64,000 bases of DNA. Source: Prorocentrum cordatum. Taxonomy: Eukaryota; Sar; Dinophyceae; Prorocentrales; Prorocentraceae. The position numbers and the translations under genes are program-made. Positions 31,086-40,765 of this stretch are shown here, piece after piece. Numbering within the stretch: the first letter of the stretch is position 1; each line of letters begins with the position of its first letter. The notes beneath the pieces are model-generated. The model made no database searches. It was not told the origin of the DNA and was given only the letters and a program-made list of their open reading frames with translations. The stretch is from assembly GCA_963575745.1 (NCBI GenBank), contig CAUYUJ010000181.1:373135-437134 (forward strand), in the 5' to 3' direction.

Positions 31086-31384
31086 GTTGCTGCTTGAGAC
31101 ATGCCCACATGCTCAGACACGCTCAGCCGCTCGCAAGCCGCGCCCAGGCGAGAGCCACCCGCGGCTACTCCCGGCTACAGCTTGTGATGTGCATCGCTCT
31201 TGCACCGCGCGGAGGCGAGAGCAGCGCCCCGGCGACGCGCGGCGAACAACACATGGCCGCGTCTTCCGGGGCCGGGGCCCGCCGTCGGGCCCGGGGATCC
31301 GCAGGCACGAACCCGGGGCGCTGCGCTGCCCAGGCTGCCCCCCCCGCGGGAAGGGGTCGAGACCTTCGCGGCCGCGCGTCGAGT

Positions 31385-31555
31385 CATAGAGTGGAGGCCC
31401 GACCGCAAGAAACCTTCCACAACAAAAAAACACCCAACCCTGAGGCCCCAGGACGTGCAATGCTGGTTGGCGTGGGAGCGCCACGCCTTCCACAGCAGAG
31501 TCAGCGAAGCCCAAGAAGCCCAGGGCACCCTGGAGGCAAGCAGGGTGTTTCTTGG
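31385..31555 (+). repeat. Dispersed repeat R6, copy 1
   Basis: GTGGAGGCC, AAGAAACCTTCCACAA, CCAGGGCACCCTGGAGGCAA and GCAGGGTGTT occur in this order here and at 51724-51895. CCAGGGCACCCTGG is a near palindrome. Confidence 0.75.
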
Positions 31556-31697
31556 CACGCTCAGGGGTGCCTCCCGTCCATCGGGGAGACGCTGGTCGGG
31601 ACAGCGGCGGCCCTCCTGCCCAGCGTCTCTGGCCCCCTGCGGGTCTGCTGCATGCGTCTCGTCGCCACGGCCGGATCCGCCTCCCGGGCAGAAAGTC

Positions 31698-31747
31698 AGG
31701 TCCTCCCCCTCCTCCTCCTCCTCCTCCTCCTCCTCCTCCTCCTCCTC
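31698..31747 (+). repeat. (CCT)n microsatellite at a LINE 5' end
   Basis: About fifteen CCT units ending directly at the SL-like AGCCATTTTG. Confidence 0.95.
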
Positions 31748-31757
31748 AGCCATTTTG
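31748..31757 (+). other. Partial spliced-leader relic (candidate)
   Basis: AGCCATTTTG matches positions 6-15 of the 22-base leader. The bases before it are TCCTC instead of TCCGT and those after it no longer match. The position, exactly between CCT tract and LINE, makes an SL origin plausible. Confidence 0.4.
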
Positions 31758-31840
31758 CGCCCGAAACTGTTTCAGCCTGGAGAGGCAGTTGGGGCGTTTC
31801 GACCACCAGACTTCAGAGTGGCCACGGTGGTCAGAGCCAG

Positions 31841-32814
31841 ATGCCCGCTCGTCAGTCCCAGGCGAGCCAGTGGAAGTGCATTTCTTGCCATGCACAGAAT
31901 GGAGCGAAGTACAATTTCTGTAGGAAGTGCTGGAAGCAGCGCGGCGGCCAGAGCCCCCAGCCCAAGCCTCCCGCCTCCAGCGGCAGCGCGTCGAGCCAGC
32001 CCGAGCCAGACCAGTCCAACGACGAGAAGCACGCCCAACTCGCGCAGCTCCGCGCACGGCTGGGTGAGCTGCGCCGTATCGCCGAGGGCCCGCTGCTGGC
32101 TGGCAGACTCAACGCGCAGGTGGCCGCCCTCGAGGAGCAGGTCGCCTCAGCCCAGACCGACCTTGAGATCAGGGTATGCCGCATCGCCAGGGACCGCAAC
32201 CGTGTGGCAGGTCAGAAGGAGAAGTGCGAGGCCGCATCGCCGACATCGAGGCGGAGATGGCCAAGCAGCAGAAGGCGCTCACCGAGGAGAAGGCGGTGCT
32301 CGAGCGCCTCACCCAGAAGCTGGGCACGCTCAACGCGAAGATCGACGAGCTGTCGGTGCGCTCGCCGGGGAAGGGCTGGAACTCGGCGGTGGAGTTCTTG
32401 CAGCAGGCTGCCAAGTGCTTGGGAGAGGGCCACGCCAAGGATCAGAAGCTGGAGGACGCGCTGGCCCACGCCTTCGCCAAGGCAAAGGAGGAGGAGGAGC
32501 GGCTCGCCGCCGCCGAGAAGGCAGCTGCCGAAGCGAAGGCCATGGAGGTGGACGCCAGCAACGCCAGCAGCCAGGTGTCCAGCGGCCGCACCAAGCGCCG
32601 CGAGCTCGACAGCGGGGCCATCGCCAAGGAGGACCTCCTGGAGGTCACCGCCAAGAGCAGCGAGGCCGTCGTCACGAAGGTGCTCCTCGCAGGCGGCGTC
32701 ACTGACGAGCAGGCTGATAAGTATCCTGGTTCTCTTGAAGTGCTGCGGGATGGGCTCGAAAGCGGACACACCCTCAGCATCAGCAAGACCCACTGGATAC
32801 CGCGGTGTGGGTAG
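31841..32814 (+). pseudogene. LINE ORF1: RanBP2-type zinc finger plus coiled coil (frameshifted)
   Basis: From ATG 31841 the frame gives WKCISCHAQNGAKYNFCRKC, which fits the RanBP2-type pattern W-x-C-x2-C-x3-N-x6-C-x2-C. It continues as a Gln/Leu/Glu-rich coiled coil (AQLRARLGELRRIAEG) to about 32215. A frameshift then moves the coding text to the frame ending at 32814 (MAKQQKALTEEKAVLERLTQ, AKAKEEEERLAAAEKAAAEA). RanBP2 fingers often bind single-stranded RNA, which suits an ORF1 role. The same general layout, without the finger, is seen at 4664-5758. Confidence 0.65.
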
Positions 32815-32949
32815 CAAGTGCCGCCCACACAAGCGACAGCGCTTCTACACGGTGGATGCCAACACGGTGGGCACGCTGGAGCGCGTCATGAACAGCATCA
32901 AGTATACCAACTCCGCAGGGGTCATAATGGCAGAATAACTTCAAACAGA

Positions 32950-33687
32950 TACCGCCAAGCTCGACGACTTCCGCGCACGCATGCACAAGCAGGGCTGGCG
33001 CGTTGGGCTGGCTGGCAGTACCAGAGCATCGGGGGGGTGGAGCGCGGGAGTCCTCATTTCGGCGCCATGTAGTCATGGGTTCGACTATGCGATGCGCGGC
33101 ATCGACACCTGGGACATCTCTCCGAAGAGCTCCGCGGGCCGCCTCGCCATCGCGTGGACGCGGTGCTGCAGCAGGGCTTGCTGCGCGGCAGCGTCTACCT
33201 CTGGAACAGCGAGGGCCTCACCACACGTAACGAGCAGATCCTGCTCAAGTGGGCGTCCACCGTGGAGGCCACGCGGCAGGCATGGATACTGGGCGGGGAC
33301 TTCAACACGGACCCGTCCGAGCTGCACGCCTCGGGGCTGCTGGGCAGGATGAAGGGCAGCATCGTGCACGACCAGCAGACGGGCTCCTGCGACGCGGGAG
33401 GAAGAGGAGGAGCGCGGGACACCAGGGACTATTTCATCGTCTCCAAGAGCCTGGTCGTGGGACCGCTTACGGCGACGGTGCTGGAGAGCTTCAACGTGGC
33501 GCCCCACCTGCCAGTCAGGATGGAGATCGCGCAGATGGGCTCCCAGAACAGGAAGACCTACAAGCTCATCAAACCCAAGCGGTGGCCCATCGAGCTGCCC
33601 GTGGGCTGCGCCGCACCGCCTACGCCGTGGCCGAGGCCCCTCGCCAGGGCGAGAAACCACGAGCAGGCGGACATCGAAGAGCACTGA
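32950..33687 (+). pseudogene. LINE APE-type endonuclease domain (broken)
   Basis: Frame one (from about 32981) reads GWRVGLAGSTRASGGWSAGV and SPKSSAGRLAIAW. It then shifts to the frame from 33154, which holds ARQAWILGGDFNTDPSEL-like text (GDFN at about 33295-33306) and a later DYFIVSKSL. GDFN is a catalytic motif of AP-endonuclease domains that nick target DNA in LINE retrotransposition. The frameshift at about 33150 breaks it. Confidence 0.7.
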
Positions 33688-33984
33688 AGCAACGCGGGGC
33701 AAGCGTACGAGAGCCACCTCAACCGCTCCTTTAACTTCGACGGCGACGAGCTCGCCAAGCGCATGGGCCACTTCGAGCTGCCCAAGTACAAGTGGCAGGA
33801 CATCGAGGTCCCTGCCGCCACGGAGGCCACCGCCGTGCAGGCGTGGGCCGAGGGTGCCGAATGGCTGGCCCGCAACCTCAAGCACCTGTACGACAGCACC
33901 TCGGCATAGATCGCCAAGGGCCGCGACCCCTCCATCAGGAACAGGGCGGAAGGGCACGCCAGGAGCCTCCTCAAGCACCCCATC

Positions 33985-35320
33985 GTGATGCCGCTCTTCG
34001 GCAAGCGCGCACCCGACCAGGAGGCCACCCACAGCGACAGCGAGGACGACGGCGACACGCCGGCGTCCACCCAGGAAGGGGGGCACCCCGGGGAGGACGC
34101 CGACGCGACCATCAGTTGGAAAACCATCAACTGGCCTGACATCGTGGGCACGCTGGGCTACATCACCGCCGACACGATGACCGATTGCGAGCTCCACTAC
34201 GTCTTCTGCATGACCAAGCTGCTGGACCTCGCCAGCCGCCGCAGCTGGTTGGCAGCACACTGCGCCTCGACCGCCAGCTGGCGTCGATGGGTGCGCACGC
34301 ATGGACAGCGAGGCGCGGGGGCCATCCACCGGTGGACGAAACCCACCAGCCCGTGGACATCACAGGCGACCGCAGGCGTCTCGCAGAACCTGGAGGACCA
34401 CGCGCTCGTGCACCCCCAGGCCGCTGCCGACAATGCGCTGGAGGGCTGGGAACGCATCGGGGGCGACGAGCTGAACGAGCAGGCCCCCTGGCTGCAGGCC
34501 CCCACGGATTTGGAGGAAGATGGCAGAGTACAGGCCGCCGTCCATCACCCCGAAGCAGGTCATGGACAGCTGCGGCCGCTTTCGCCCGAAGACTGGCCTG
34601 GGCGAGGCCGACCGGCACCCTCGCCTGTGGCAGTTGGGCGGCTACGCTGGAGCAGCACGCATCGCCAGCGTGCTGAACTCCGTGGAGGCGGGTACCCCGT
34701 GGCCCACGGCGCAGGCCACCATCCTGTTCTACTTGCTGGCCAAGCCGAGCGGTGGCCACCGCAGTCTCGGGCTCAGCGCGGAGCTGGGAGACCAAGAGCA
34801 GGCGAGACTACGCCTGGGCAGCCCGAGGCAGGTCCAGCGAGAGGGCGGCTTGGATGCAGGCACTGCTCTGCGAGTCCACGGTCGCCCAGGATCTCGACTA
34901 TGCCGTTTCGTACTTCGACCTGGTCAAGTGCTTCGACTTCGTGACCCACGCGAAGGTGTGGGAGGCGGGGCTGCACTGGGGCTGAAACCGCATCATCCTA
35001 TTGGTCATCCTGAGGATCGATTTCATGGTGCGCAGGATCGTCCTGCAGGACGGCTACACCGAGGGCCGACGATGGGCGCGCGGCATCGTCGCGGGCAGCC
35101 GGCTCGCGCCCTTCTGCTCGAAGATGGTGATCTTCGCCAAGCTGGACGGGGTCGTGCAGGCCTTTCCGTGGGCGGAGCCTTGCCTCTTTTCGACGACCTG
35201 GCGGTGGCCACGCACGGACTGAGGGAGTTCGTGACCTACTGGCACACCGCGCTGGTGAGCACGCTGCTGCACATGTTCGAGCAGACTCTGGACATGAAAG
35301 TATCCAAGGGCGCGCAGTAA
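33985..35320 (+). pseudogene. LINE reverse transcriptase domain (broken)
   Basis: Pieces in three frames. A linker contains WKTINWPDIVGTLGYI and GQRGAGAIHRWTKP. At about 34700-34780 lies FYLLAKPSGGHRSLGL, the pre-palm block. Motif A, YFDLVKCFDFVTHAKVWEAG, is at about 34911 and is followed by an in-frame stop at 34983. Motif B, GIVAGSRLAPF, is at about 35082. Motif C, LPLFDDLAVA (FDD in place of YADD), lies at about 35184 in a different frame. Order and spacing are those of a non-LTR RT. Confidence 0.75.
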
Positions 35321-35330
35321 GGCAGTCACC

Positions 35331-35760
35331 ATGACCTCGGCACCCGCGCTCCATCACGCCATCGCCAAGCGCATCAAGCCGCTGAACTTGCGCATGGCGA
35401 TCTCCGAGAACCACCTGTGCGTCACCTCGGCGGCTGGCCGGCGAAGGAGGGTCTCCGCCTTCTCCAAGCGAGCGGTGAAGTTCGCGGCCAGGCGGGGCCG
35501 CATCGCGAGGATACGACGAGCTGGGGGAGCAGCTGAGAAGATTGTGAGGCAGGCCATGCTGCCCTCAATCATGTACGGGGTGGAGGTCACGGGCATGTCA
35601 GACACCAAGATCGGGGAGCTGCGCCAGAGCGTCGCCGCCTCCTGCAGCGGGAACGCGACCGGGCGTTCCACCCACCTGGTGCTCCTCGCGGAGGACGCGG
35701 ACACGGGCGTGAACACCAACACGGCGCCCATCCTGGCCTGGGCGCAGGCTTGGCACGAGA
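35331..35760 (+). pseudogene. LINE RT thumb/connection region
   Basis: The frame reads ISENHLCVTSAAGRRRRVSA and later AMLPSIMYGVEVTGMSDTKI, which matches the LPxxxYGxE block found downstream of motif C in non-LTR RTs. The homology fades near 35760 at another frame change. Confidence 0.6.
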
Positions 35761-35989
35761 CCGGAGCACCAGCCGCACCTCATCGGGCACCTGCAGGCCG
35801 CCCGGAAGCGCTGGGTGCTCGAGGCGGCGCGCGCCAAGGCCCCCTGGCAGACGGTCCGCGGGCCCGCAGGCGCCTCCGTCGCCACCGCGCGGCGGCTGGG
35901 CTGGCAGACGCAAGCGGCGCACTCGATCACCACCGGCGCCGAGGTCACCGACTTGCGCCCAGTGACGCTTCGAGAGCTCCGCTGCCGCC

Positions 35990-37360
35990 GTGAAGCAGTA
36001 CACCGAGCAGGCATACAACATGGAGTCGCTGTTCGTGGAGCCCGTGAGGGCGCTGCTCAAGCGACCCGTCAAGGGCAGATGGGCGCGGGAACACCAGACC
36101 CGCGTGCGAACGCTCTGGTGCGGAGGCAACTGGCCGGAGGCGAGGCTCCACGAGAAGGGCGCCGTAACCGACCCCACCTGCAAAACATGCCATGCGGAGG
36201 ACGGGACGGACCGCCACCGCACCTTCGTGTGCACCGCCAGGGACGAGCACCGCTGCGCCGTCGGCGGCCGGCACATCGCCCACCGCGGGGCGCGACCGTG
36301 GCCTGGGTCAGAGCAGCTCTGGGGCTGCGGCCTGGCGTGCGGCCCCGCCGAGGAGCTGGGGCTGTGGCAGCTGCTGTCGTCCAGCGAGAGCCTCGTTCAG
36401 GGCGACTGCGACGGCTTCGTCACAGGCGATGTGCACACGGACGGGAGTCTCCGCTACGGCTCCTACGCGGCGCTGAGGCGCGGCGGTTGGGCCTTCGTAC
36501 AATTGACGGAGGGCCTGGACATGAAGTTCGCGGTCTACGGGCCGCTCCCAGGCGCGCAGTGGGACCAGAGCATCTACAAGAGCGAGCTCATGGCGATCCT
36601 GCGCGTACTCCAGGTGGCCTGCCCGCCCGTGCGCGTCTGGTCCGACTGCCAGGCCATCCTGGGCGGCTTCGAGCGCGGCCCAGCCTGGGCCGACCACCCG
36701 GCCACCCTCCACAACGACTTGTGGCGGGAGTGCTGGGCCAAGATCGAGGATAACGGAGGGGTAGGACCTAGAGGCATCAGCTTCAGCAAAGTGAAAGCGC
36801 ACGCCACTAGACTGCAGAGGGCCCAAATGGGTCCAGATCGTTTCATTGGGAATCAATTCGCAGATGAATTTGCCAAGCTCGGAGCCCAGCGGCAGCAACA
36901 TGCGCCGTGGCACAGAGCAGCATATATCCAGCGTTTTAAACTCGTTTCAGATGTGCTCGAGTTCGCAGCCTACGTAGCAGTACTTGGGCAAGGGCTCGTT
37001 GCCACCTCCGAAGGTTCGGAACCTCCCAGAGAGGCTCCGAGCCGTCCCAGCCCCCCTCCCCCCGTGCCTAGCGGGGAAGCGGAGGAGACTGCGGGACCTC
37101 TACTTCCGCCGCCTGGTCCCCCTCCTCCCCCCCTGGGGGTGCCGGATGGGGACGGAGGCAGGATCGAACGGGCCCGCGCCAGAGGGCACCAGGTGGTGCG
37201 CCTCCCCAGAGTGGTGTTCTGTCGGTCGTGCGCTAGGTACGCCACGGACCGATGGGTTGGACTCTTGACCAGATGCCCCGGGGGAAATCCCCGGACGATC
37301 TCTGGACGTTTAAAGCGTTTGTGGCAAGGCAGGCACCCCACCACGAACAGGCCGTTTTGA
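35990..37360 (+). pseudogene. LINE zinc knuckle and RNase H domain
   Basis: Long frame ending at stop 37358-37360. A CCHC-type knuckle, CKTCHAEDGTDRHRTFVC, lies at residues 64-81 of the frame. RNase H follows: VHTDGSLRYGSYA (Asp 151), IYKSELMAILRVLQ (Glu 199), VRVWSDCQAILGGF (Asp 219), then VKAHATR and GNQFADEFAKL with the last His and Asp. The four acidic positions are present, so this domain alone could be intact. A Pro-rich tail and a CRSC ... C motif follow. The frame opens with GTG, not ATG, and depends on upstream broken parts. Confidence 0.75.
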
Positions 37361-37478
37361 TGCTTGGCCCCACAATACCGCTCAGGAGAGGCCTGGGGTG
37401 AGGGCGCGCCAAGGTTTCAGGCTGATTGCACCCCTGAGGCGGTCCTCTCAGACCTAGCAGCGGAAATCCTCGGTAATC

Positions 37479-37632
37479 CTCCTCCTCCTCCTCCTCCTCC
37501 TCCTCCTCCTATTCCTCTTCCTCCTCCTCCTCCTCCTCCTCCTCCTCCTCCTCCTCTCCTCCTCCTCCTCCTCCGGCCCCCTCCCCCTCCTCCTCCTCCT
37601 CCTCCTCCTCCTCCTCCTCCTCCTCCTCCTCA
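37479..37632 (+). repeat. (CCT)n microsatellite between two retroelements
   Basis: CCT repeats with CTC and CGG interruptions. They form the 3' border of the decayed LINE and the 5' border of the RT gene. In the RT frame they read as poly-Pro and poly-Leu. Confidence 0.95.
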
Positions 37633-37654
37633 GGCTGGGACCAAGCTTGCAAAC

Positions 37655-39664
37655 ATGTCGTCGATCTGTCGTTCATTTAGGGTTGCTGACCTTGCTGGTA
37701 TCGTGCACGAGGACTTGAACATTGCCGCTCATGGTTTCGATTTGGTTCGGCTGCCGCTTCATGGAAGGTGGCTATACAAGCGAAGCCGTAACGAGCAGCA
37801 GACAATGTTTGACCATGGGTGCAAGGTTTGGGATCGACATTGGCGCATCCAGGGTTTATTGCCTTTGCCAGATTTGCTGAAACGGCAAACGGCCGTTCTG
37901 AGGCCGACGGTTCGGGTCGACGCAGAACATTCTGAATGTATTGAAGTTTTGGCGCAGTGTGGAAAACGCTTGGCAGTGACGGTAGAGGACAAAGATCCAA
38001 ATTCATTATGGGCTTGCTCACCCTTGCACGCCATTATGCGTTGGATGTGGTTGATTGCCAGATCAGGGGATAGATGGTCCTTCAGTTTCGTGCCCGCTCA
38101 TCGCGTAGTTGCTTTGTACAGGCACTGGTTTGACAACTCGATTCCCCGGAACTTGCTTCCCAAGCGGTTCCCGATCTCATTGTCGACTATACCGTACGTT
38201 TACCATACCATTAAGCGCAAATGCTGGCGCAATTCATACCCATGTTGCTACCAGTCTGCATCCGCACATCAATGCACTAAGCCACGACACTCCTGCGTGA
38301 GGAATATCATCAGCTTCGCTCGTATGCCAGGGAGACGCGTCTGGAGGGCTGCAGGCAGAGCACTTGGTTACCTTGTTCGCAAGTTTACGCCTGGCTGGTC
38401 AACTTCTAGCTTGCACACCGCATTTGATGAAGTCCGGCGAGCCGCTGAACAACTTCAAGGTCCAGCTTCTGATGTTCCACAGTGTGAATTGTGCCATGCT
38501 TCGATGGCCTTTCCGGGCATGTGTGTTGCAGATGCCGGCCAAGCATACGAGTCCATCCAAGTAGAGCATATAAATTCTACACTTGAATCTTTGTTCGAGG
38601 TAGCCGCTGGTGATCCGCACCACGCTTTTCTGCAAGTTTATCACAACCGGAAGCGACCTGTCTCTGCAGGGGGCCGAGTTGGGCTCGATTTTCGTGACCG
38701 TATAGTTTTCGCTTTGGGATCGTTGCAGAAGATTTTCAGTGCATTTTTGGAGATGCGTTTCTTTCGTTTTGGTGATTTCTTCTTGGTCCAACACGCTGGG
38801 ATACCAATCGGAGGACCTCTTAGCCCAGCTATATTGGATTCAGTTTTGTCGAAGCAAGAGCATAATTTCGACATGGAGTATCCTCTTCGTGCACGGCTCT
38901 TCTTTGCCACTCGGTACGTTGACGATTTGCTGCTTGGGTCTCGACGGTTATGCCGGTCATGTCTCTTGCGCGTCATACCCGTTGTTTATGGTGACGTGAT
39001 CTCCTTCGACGCGGACGACTCTTGGCATGTGCATGGCGGAGTTGTGATACAACCATTCCTGGATGGTGTGATCCATTTTGCTTGGGACGGTCTCAGTGTT
39101 GCTTTTGAGCATCGTAACATGGAGTTTGCCTTTACTGCGAACTGGGACACCATCAAGAAGCGATCGCTCCAGCCAGCACCCGGTCTCGTGTCTAAGGATG
39201 ATCTTCAATACCAACGCGGCGAACTCATAGGAAGACTTCGGCGCTGGCGTGCGATCAGTGACTGCATGGTGTCTTCTGTTACCGCTGTATATTGTGACAT
39301 TCTATGTTTTCAGCACCACGGGTACGATAGCAAACACATCCAGGCATTGTTCACGAACTTGCCGCTGCACGCAGATCTGTTGGCAGTGATCGACATTGTC
39401 CGGAAATTCGCTTACGTGCATCGCCGGCTCAGCCCCCAATCGCAAGGTCAGATGCTTGCTCAAGTGTTATCGCTTGGATTGCCTACTGAGTCCTGGCCTG
39501 GCCTTCCGATGGCATACCAGAGTGGCGTGAGGCAAAATGCGCCTGCTGAATCCGAGGCCGCCCAGCTAGCTTGGGCATCTCTTCTTCTGGTCACGTCGGA
39601 GACCAAATTCACTGCAGCAGGGCTCCACGTCGCACAGATGTGTCTCTGGATGCAGCAGTTGTGA
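37655..39664 (+). CDS. Intact reverse transcriptase of a distinct dinoflagellate-type family
   Basis: From ATG 37655, the first ATG in frame, the protein has 669 residues. Domains seen: a unique N-terminal half; a Cys/His block, CWRN ... CC ... HQC ... HSC, at 190-214; then RT motif A, MCVADAGQAYESI (Asp 293), motif B, HAGIPIGGPLSPAILD (382-394), and motif C, ATRYVDDLLLG (YVDD 421-424). After the palm come FEHRNMEFAFT and a helical C-terminus. No endonuclease, RNase H or gag-like ORF is attached. GIPxGGPLSP plus YVDD is RT-like, closest in feel to Penelope-like or related groups, but the family is not one I can name. From memory, similar multi-copy proteins with the CxxxC...HSC block exist in Symbiodiniaceae. 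Base composition is clearly less GC-rich than the LINE before it. The open frame continues upstream through the CCT tract without an ATG. Confidence 0.75.
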   Translation: MSSICRSFRVADLAGIVHEDLNIAAHGFDLVRLPLHGRWLYKRSRNEQQTMFDHGCKVWDRHWRIQGLLPLPDLLKRQTAVLRPTVRVDAEHSECIEVLAQCGKRLAVTVEDKDPNSLWACSPLHAIMRWMWLIARSGDRWSFSFVPAHRVVALYRHWFDNSIPRNLLPKRFPISLSTIPYVYHTIKRKCWRNSYPCCYQSASAHQCTKPRHSCVRNIISFARMPGRRVWRAAGRALGYLVRKFTPGWSTSSLHTAFDEVRRAAEQLQGPASDVPQCELCHASMAFPGMCVADAGQAYESIQVEHINSTLESLFEVAAGDPHHAFLQVYHNRKRPVSAGGRVGLDFRDRIVFALGSLQKIFSAFLEMRFFRFGDFFLVQHAGIPIGGPLSPAILDSVLSKQEHNFDMEYPLRARLFFATRYVDDLLLGSRRLCRSCLLRVIPVVYGDVISFDADDSWHVHGGVVIQPFLDGVIHFAWDGLSVAFEHRNMEFAFTANWDTIKKRSLQPAPGLVSKDDLQYQRGELIGRLRRWRAISDCMVSSVTAVYCDILCFQHHGYDSKHIQALFTNLPLHADLLAVIDIVRKFAYVHRRLSPQSQGQMLAQVLSLGLPTESWPGLPMAYQSGVRQNAPAESEAAQLAWASLLLVTSETKFTAAGLHVAQMCLWMQQL

Positions 39665-39970
39665 AGTATGATGCGCACGTGTGCTTCGTTGTTGTCGCTC
39701 TGTCCCGCCCTTTCTTGGGATGGATTCTCTTTGATTCCTTGTAGCAGTGAGTAGCATTTACAATGAATTGTCATAGCAGTGATCGGGATGCGATTGTTCA
39801 TGTAATCCGTAGCTCCATATTCCGGTTCAGGGGTCCACTGAGTGGCCGCTGGCATGCCCCAGGACGCGCTCAAGTAGCACAGCGGGCGTCACCCCTGATA
39901 AAAAGAGCTTTGCTCCGAGGCCCTGGGAGGCAGGTAATTTGTCAATTATTTGCTGAACAGTTTCACTTAG
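39665..39970 (+). other. 3' region of the RT gene; no further gene
   Basis: Moderate-GC sequence, no repeat recognised. The right limit of the RT element is probably before the AGG tract at 39975, which is opposite in strand to the CCT tract at its 5' side. Confidence 0.4.
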
Positions 39971-39974
39971 CAAC

Positions 39975-40055
39975 GGAGGAGGAGGAGGAGGGGGAGGAGG
40001 AGGAGGAGGAGGAGGAGGAGGAGGAGGAGGAGGAGGAGGAGGAGGAGGAGGGGGA
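39975..40055 (+). repeat. (AGG)n microsatellite
   Basis: Almost pure AGG with a few GGGG slips. It leads directly into a decamer array. Confidence 0.95.
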
Positions 40056-40059
40056 GGGG

Positions 40060-40765
40060 GCCAAAGAGGTCCCAAAGACGGCCCCAGGAGAGCCCCTAGA
40101 CGGCCCAGGAGTCCTCCAAGACGCCCAAGACGGCCTCCAAGACGACGCTGGAGCACCCCAAAAGGGCCCCAAGTCGGCCCAGAGAGGCCCCCAAGTCGGC
40201 TCCCGACGGCGTCAGGCAGGCCAGGAGCCGACCAAGACGGCCCAAGATGAATCTAAGATGGCCCAAGACGGCCCAAGAGGACCCAAGAGGTCTCCAACAC
40301 GGCCCAAGAGGCCTCCAAGAGCGCCTCCAGAAGGCCCGACGAGGCCAACATCATTGATTTGCCTCAAGTGTTTCAATGAGTTTGGCAATTGCTTTTTGTT
40401 CGGCCTTCCGACGGCCCGAGACGGCCCAGGAGCCCCAAAAATCACCCCAAGATCGCCCAAGAGGCCTCCAGGATGGCCCCAGAACAGCCTAAGAGGCCCC
40501 CATGACGGCCCCAAGAGGGCCCCAGAACGGCCTAAGAGTCCTCCAAGACGCCCAAGACGGCCTCCAAGACGACGCTGGAGCACCCCAAAAGGGCCCCAAG
40601 TCGGCCCAGAAAGGCCCCCAAGACGGCTTCCGACAGCGTCAGACGGGCAAGGAATGCACTAAGACAGCCGAAGAGGCCCCCAAGATGCATCCAAGATGCA
40701 TCCAAGAGGCTCCAAGGAAGCTCCCAGGAGGCTCCAAGAGTGCCCCCAGAGAATCCCATGATGCC
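40060..40765 (+). repeat. Decamer repeat array 5, with a recent internal duplication
   Basis: Clear 10-bp units (CCCAAGACGG, CCCAAGAGGA, CCCAAGATGG) with a unique 60-bp island at 40345-40410. A block of about 110 bp at 40110-40220 is repeated almost exactly at 40537-40648, including GACGACGCTGGAGCACCCC. Confidence 0.9.

Larger units (their letters stand above)
31748..37478 (+). mobile_element. Decayed LINE with ORF1, APE, RT and RNase H remnants
   Basis: A 5.7-kb plus-strand non-LTR element lying between CCT tracts at 31698-31747 and 37479-37632. Parts in order are a zinc-finger/coiled-coil ORF1, an apurinic endonuclease, a reverse transcriptase, a zinc knuckle and an RNase H domain. At least five frame changes and several stops make it inactive. 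It is much more GC-rich than the RT gene that follows. The first bases, AGCCATTTTG, equal ten positions of the spliced leader. The roughly 115-base 3' tail after the last stop ends at CTCGGTAAT and then CCT repeats. Confidence 0.8.

Noticed and set aside
31094-31840. Upstream part of the 614-codon plus frame before the LINE
   Set aside because: It runs through repeat R6 and the CCT tract; LINE-like sequence starts only after 31748 and the first suitable ATG is 31841.
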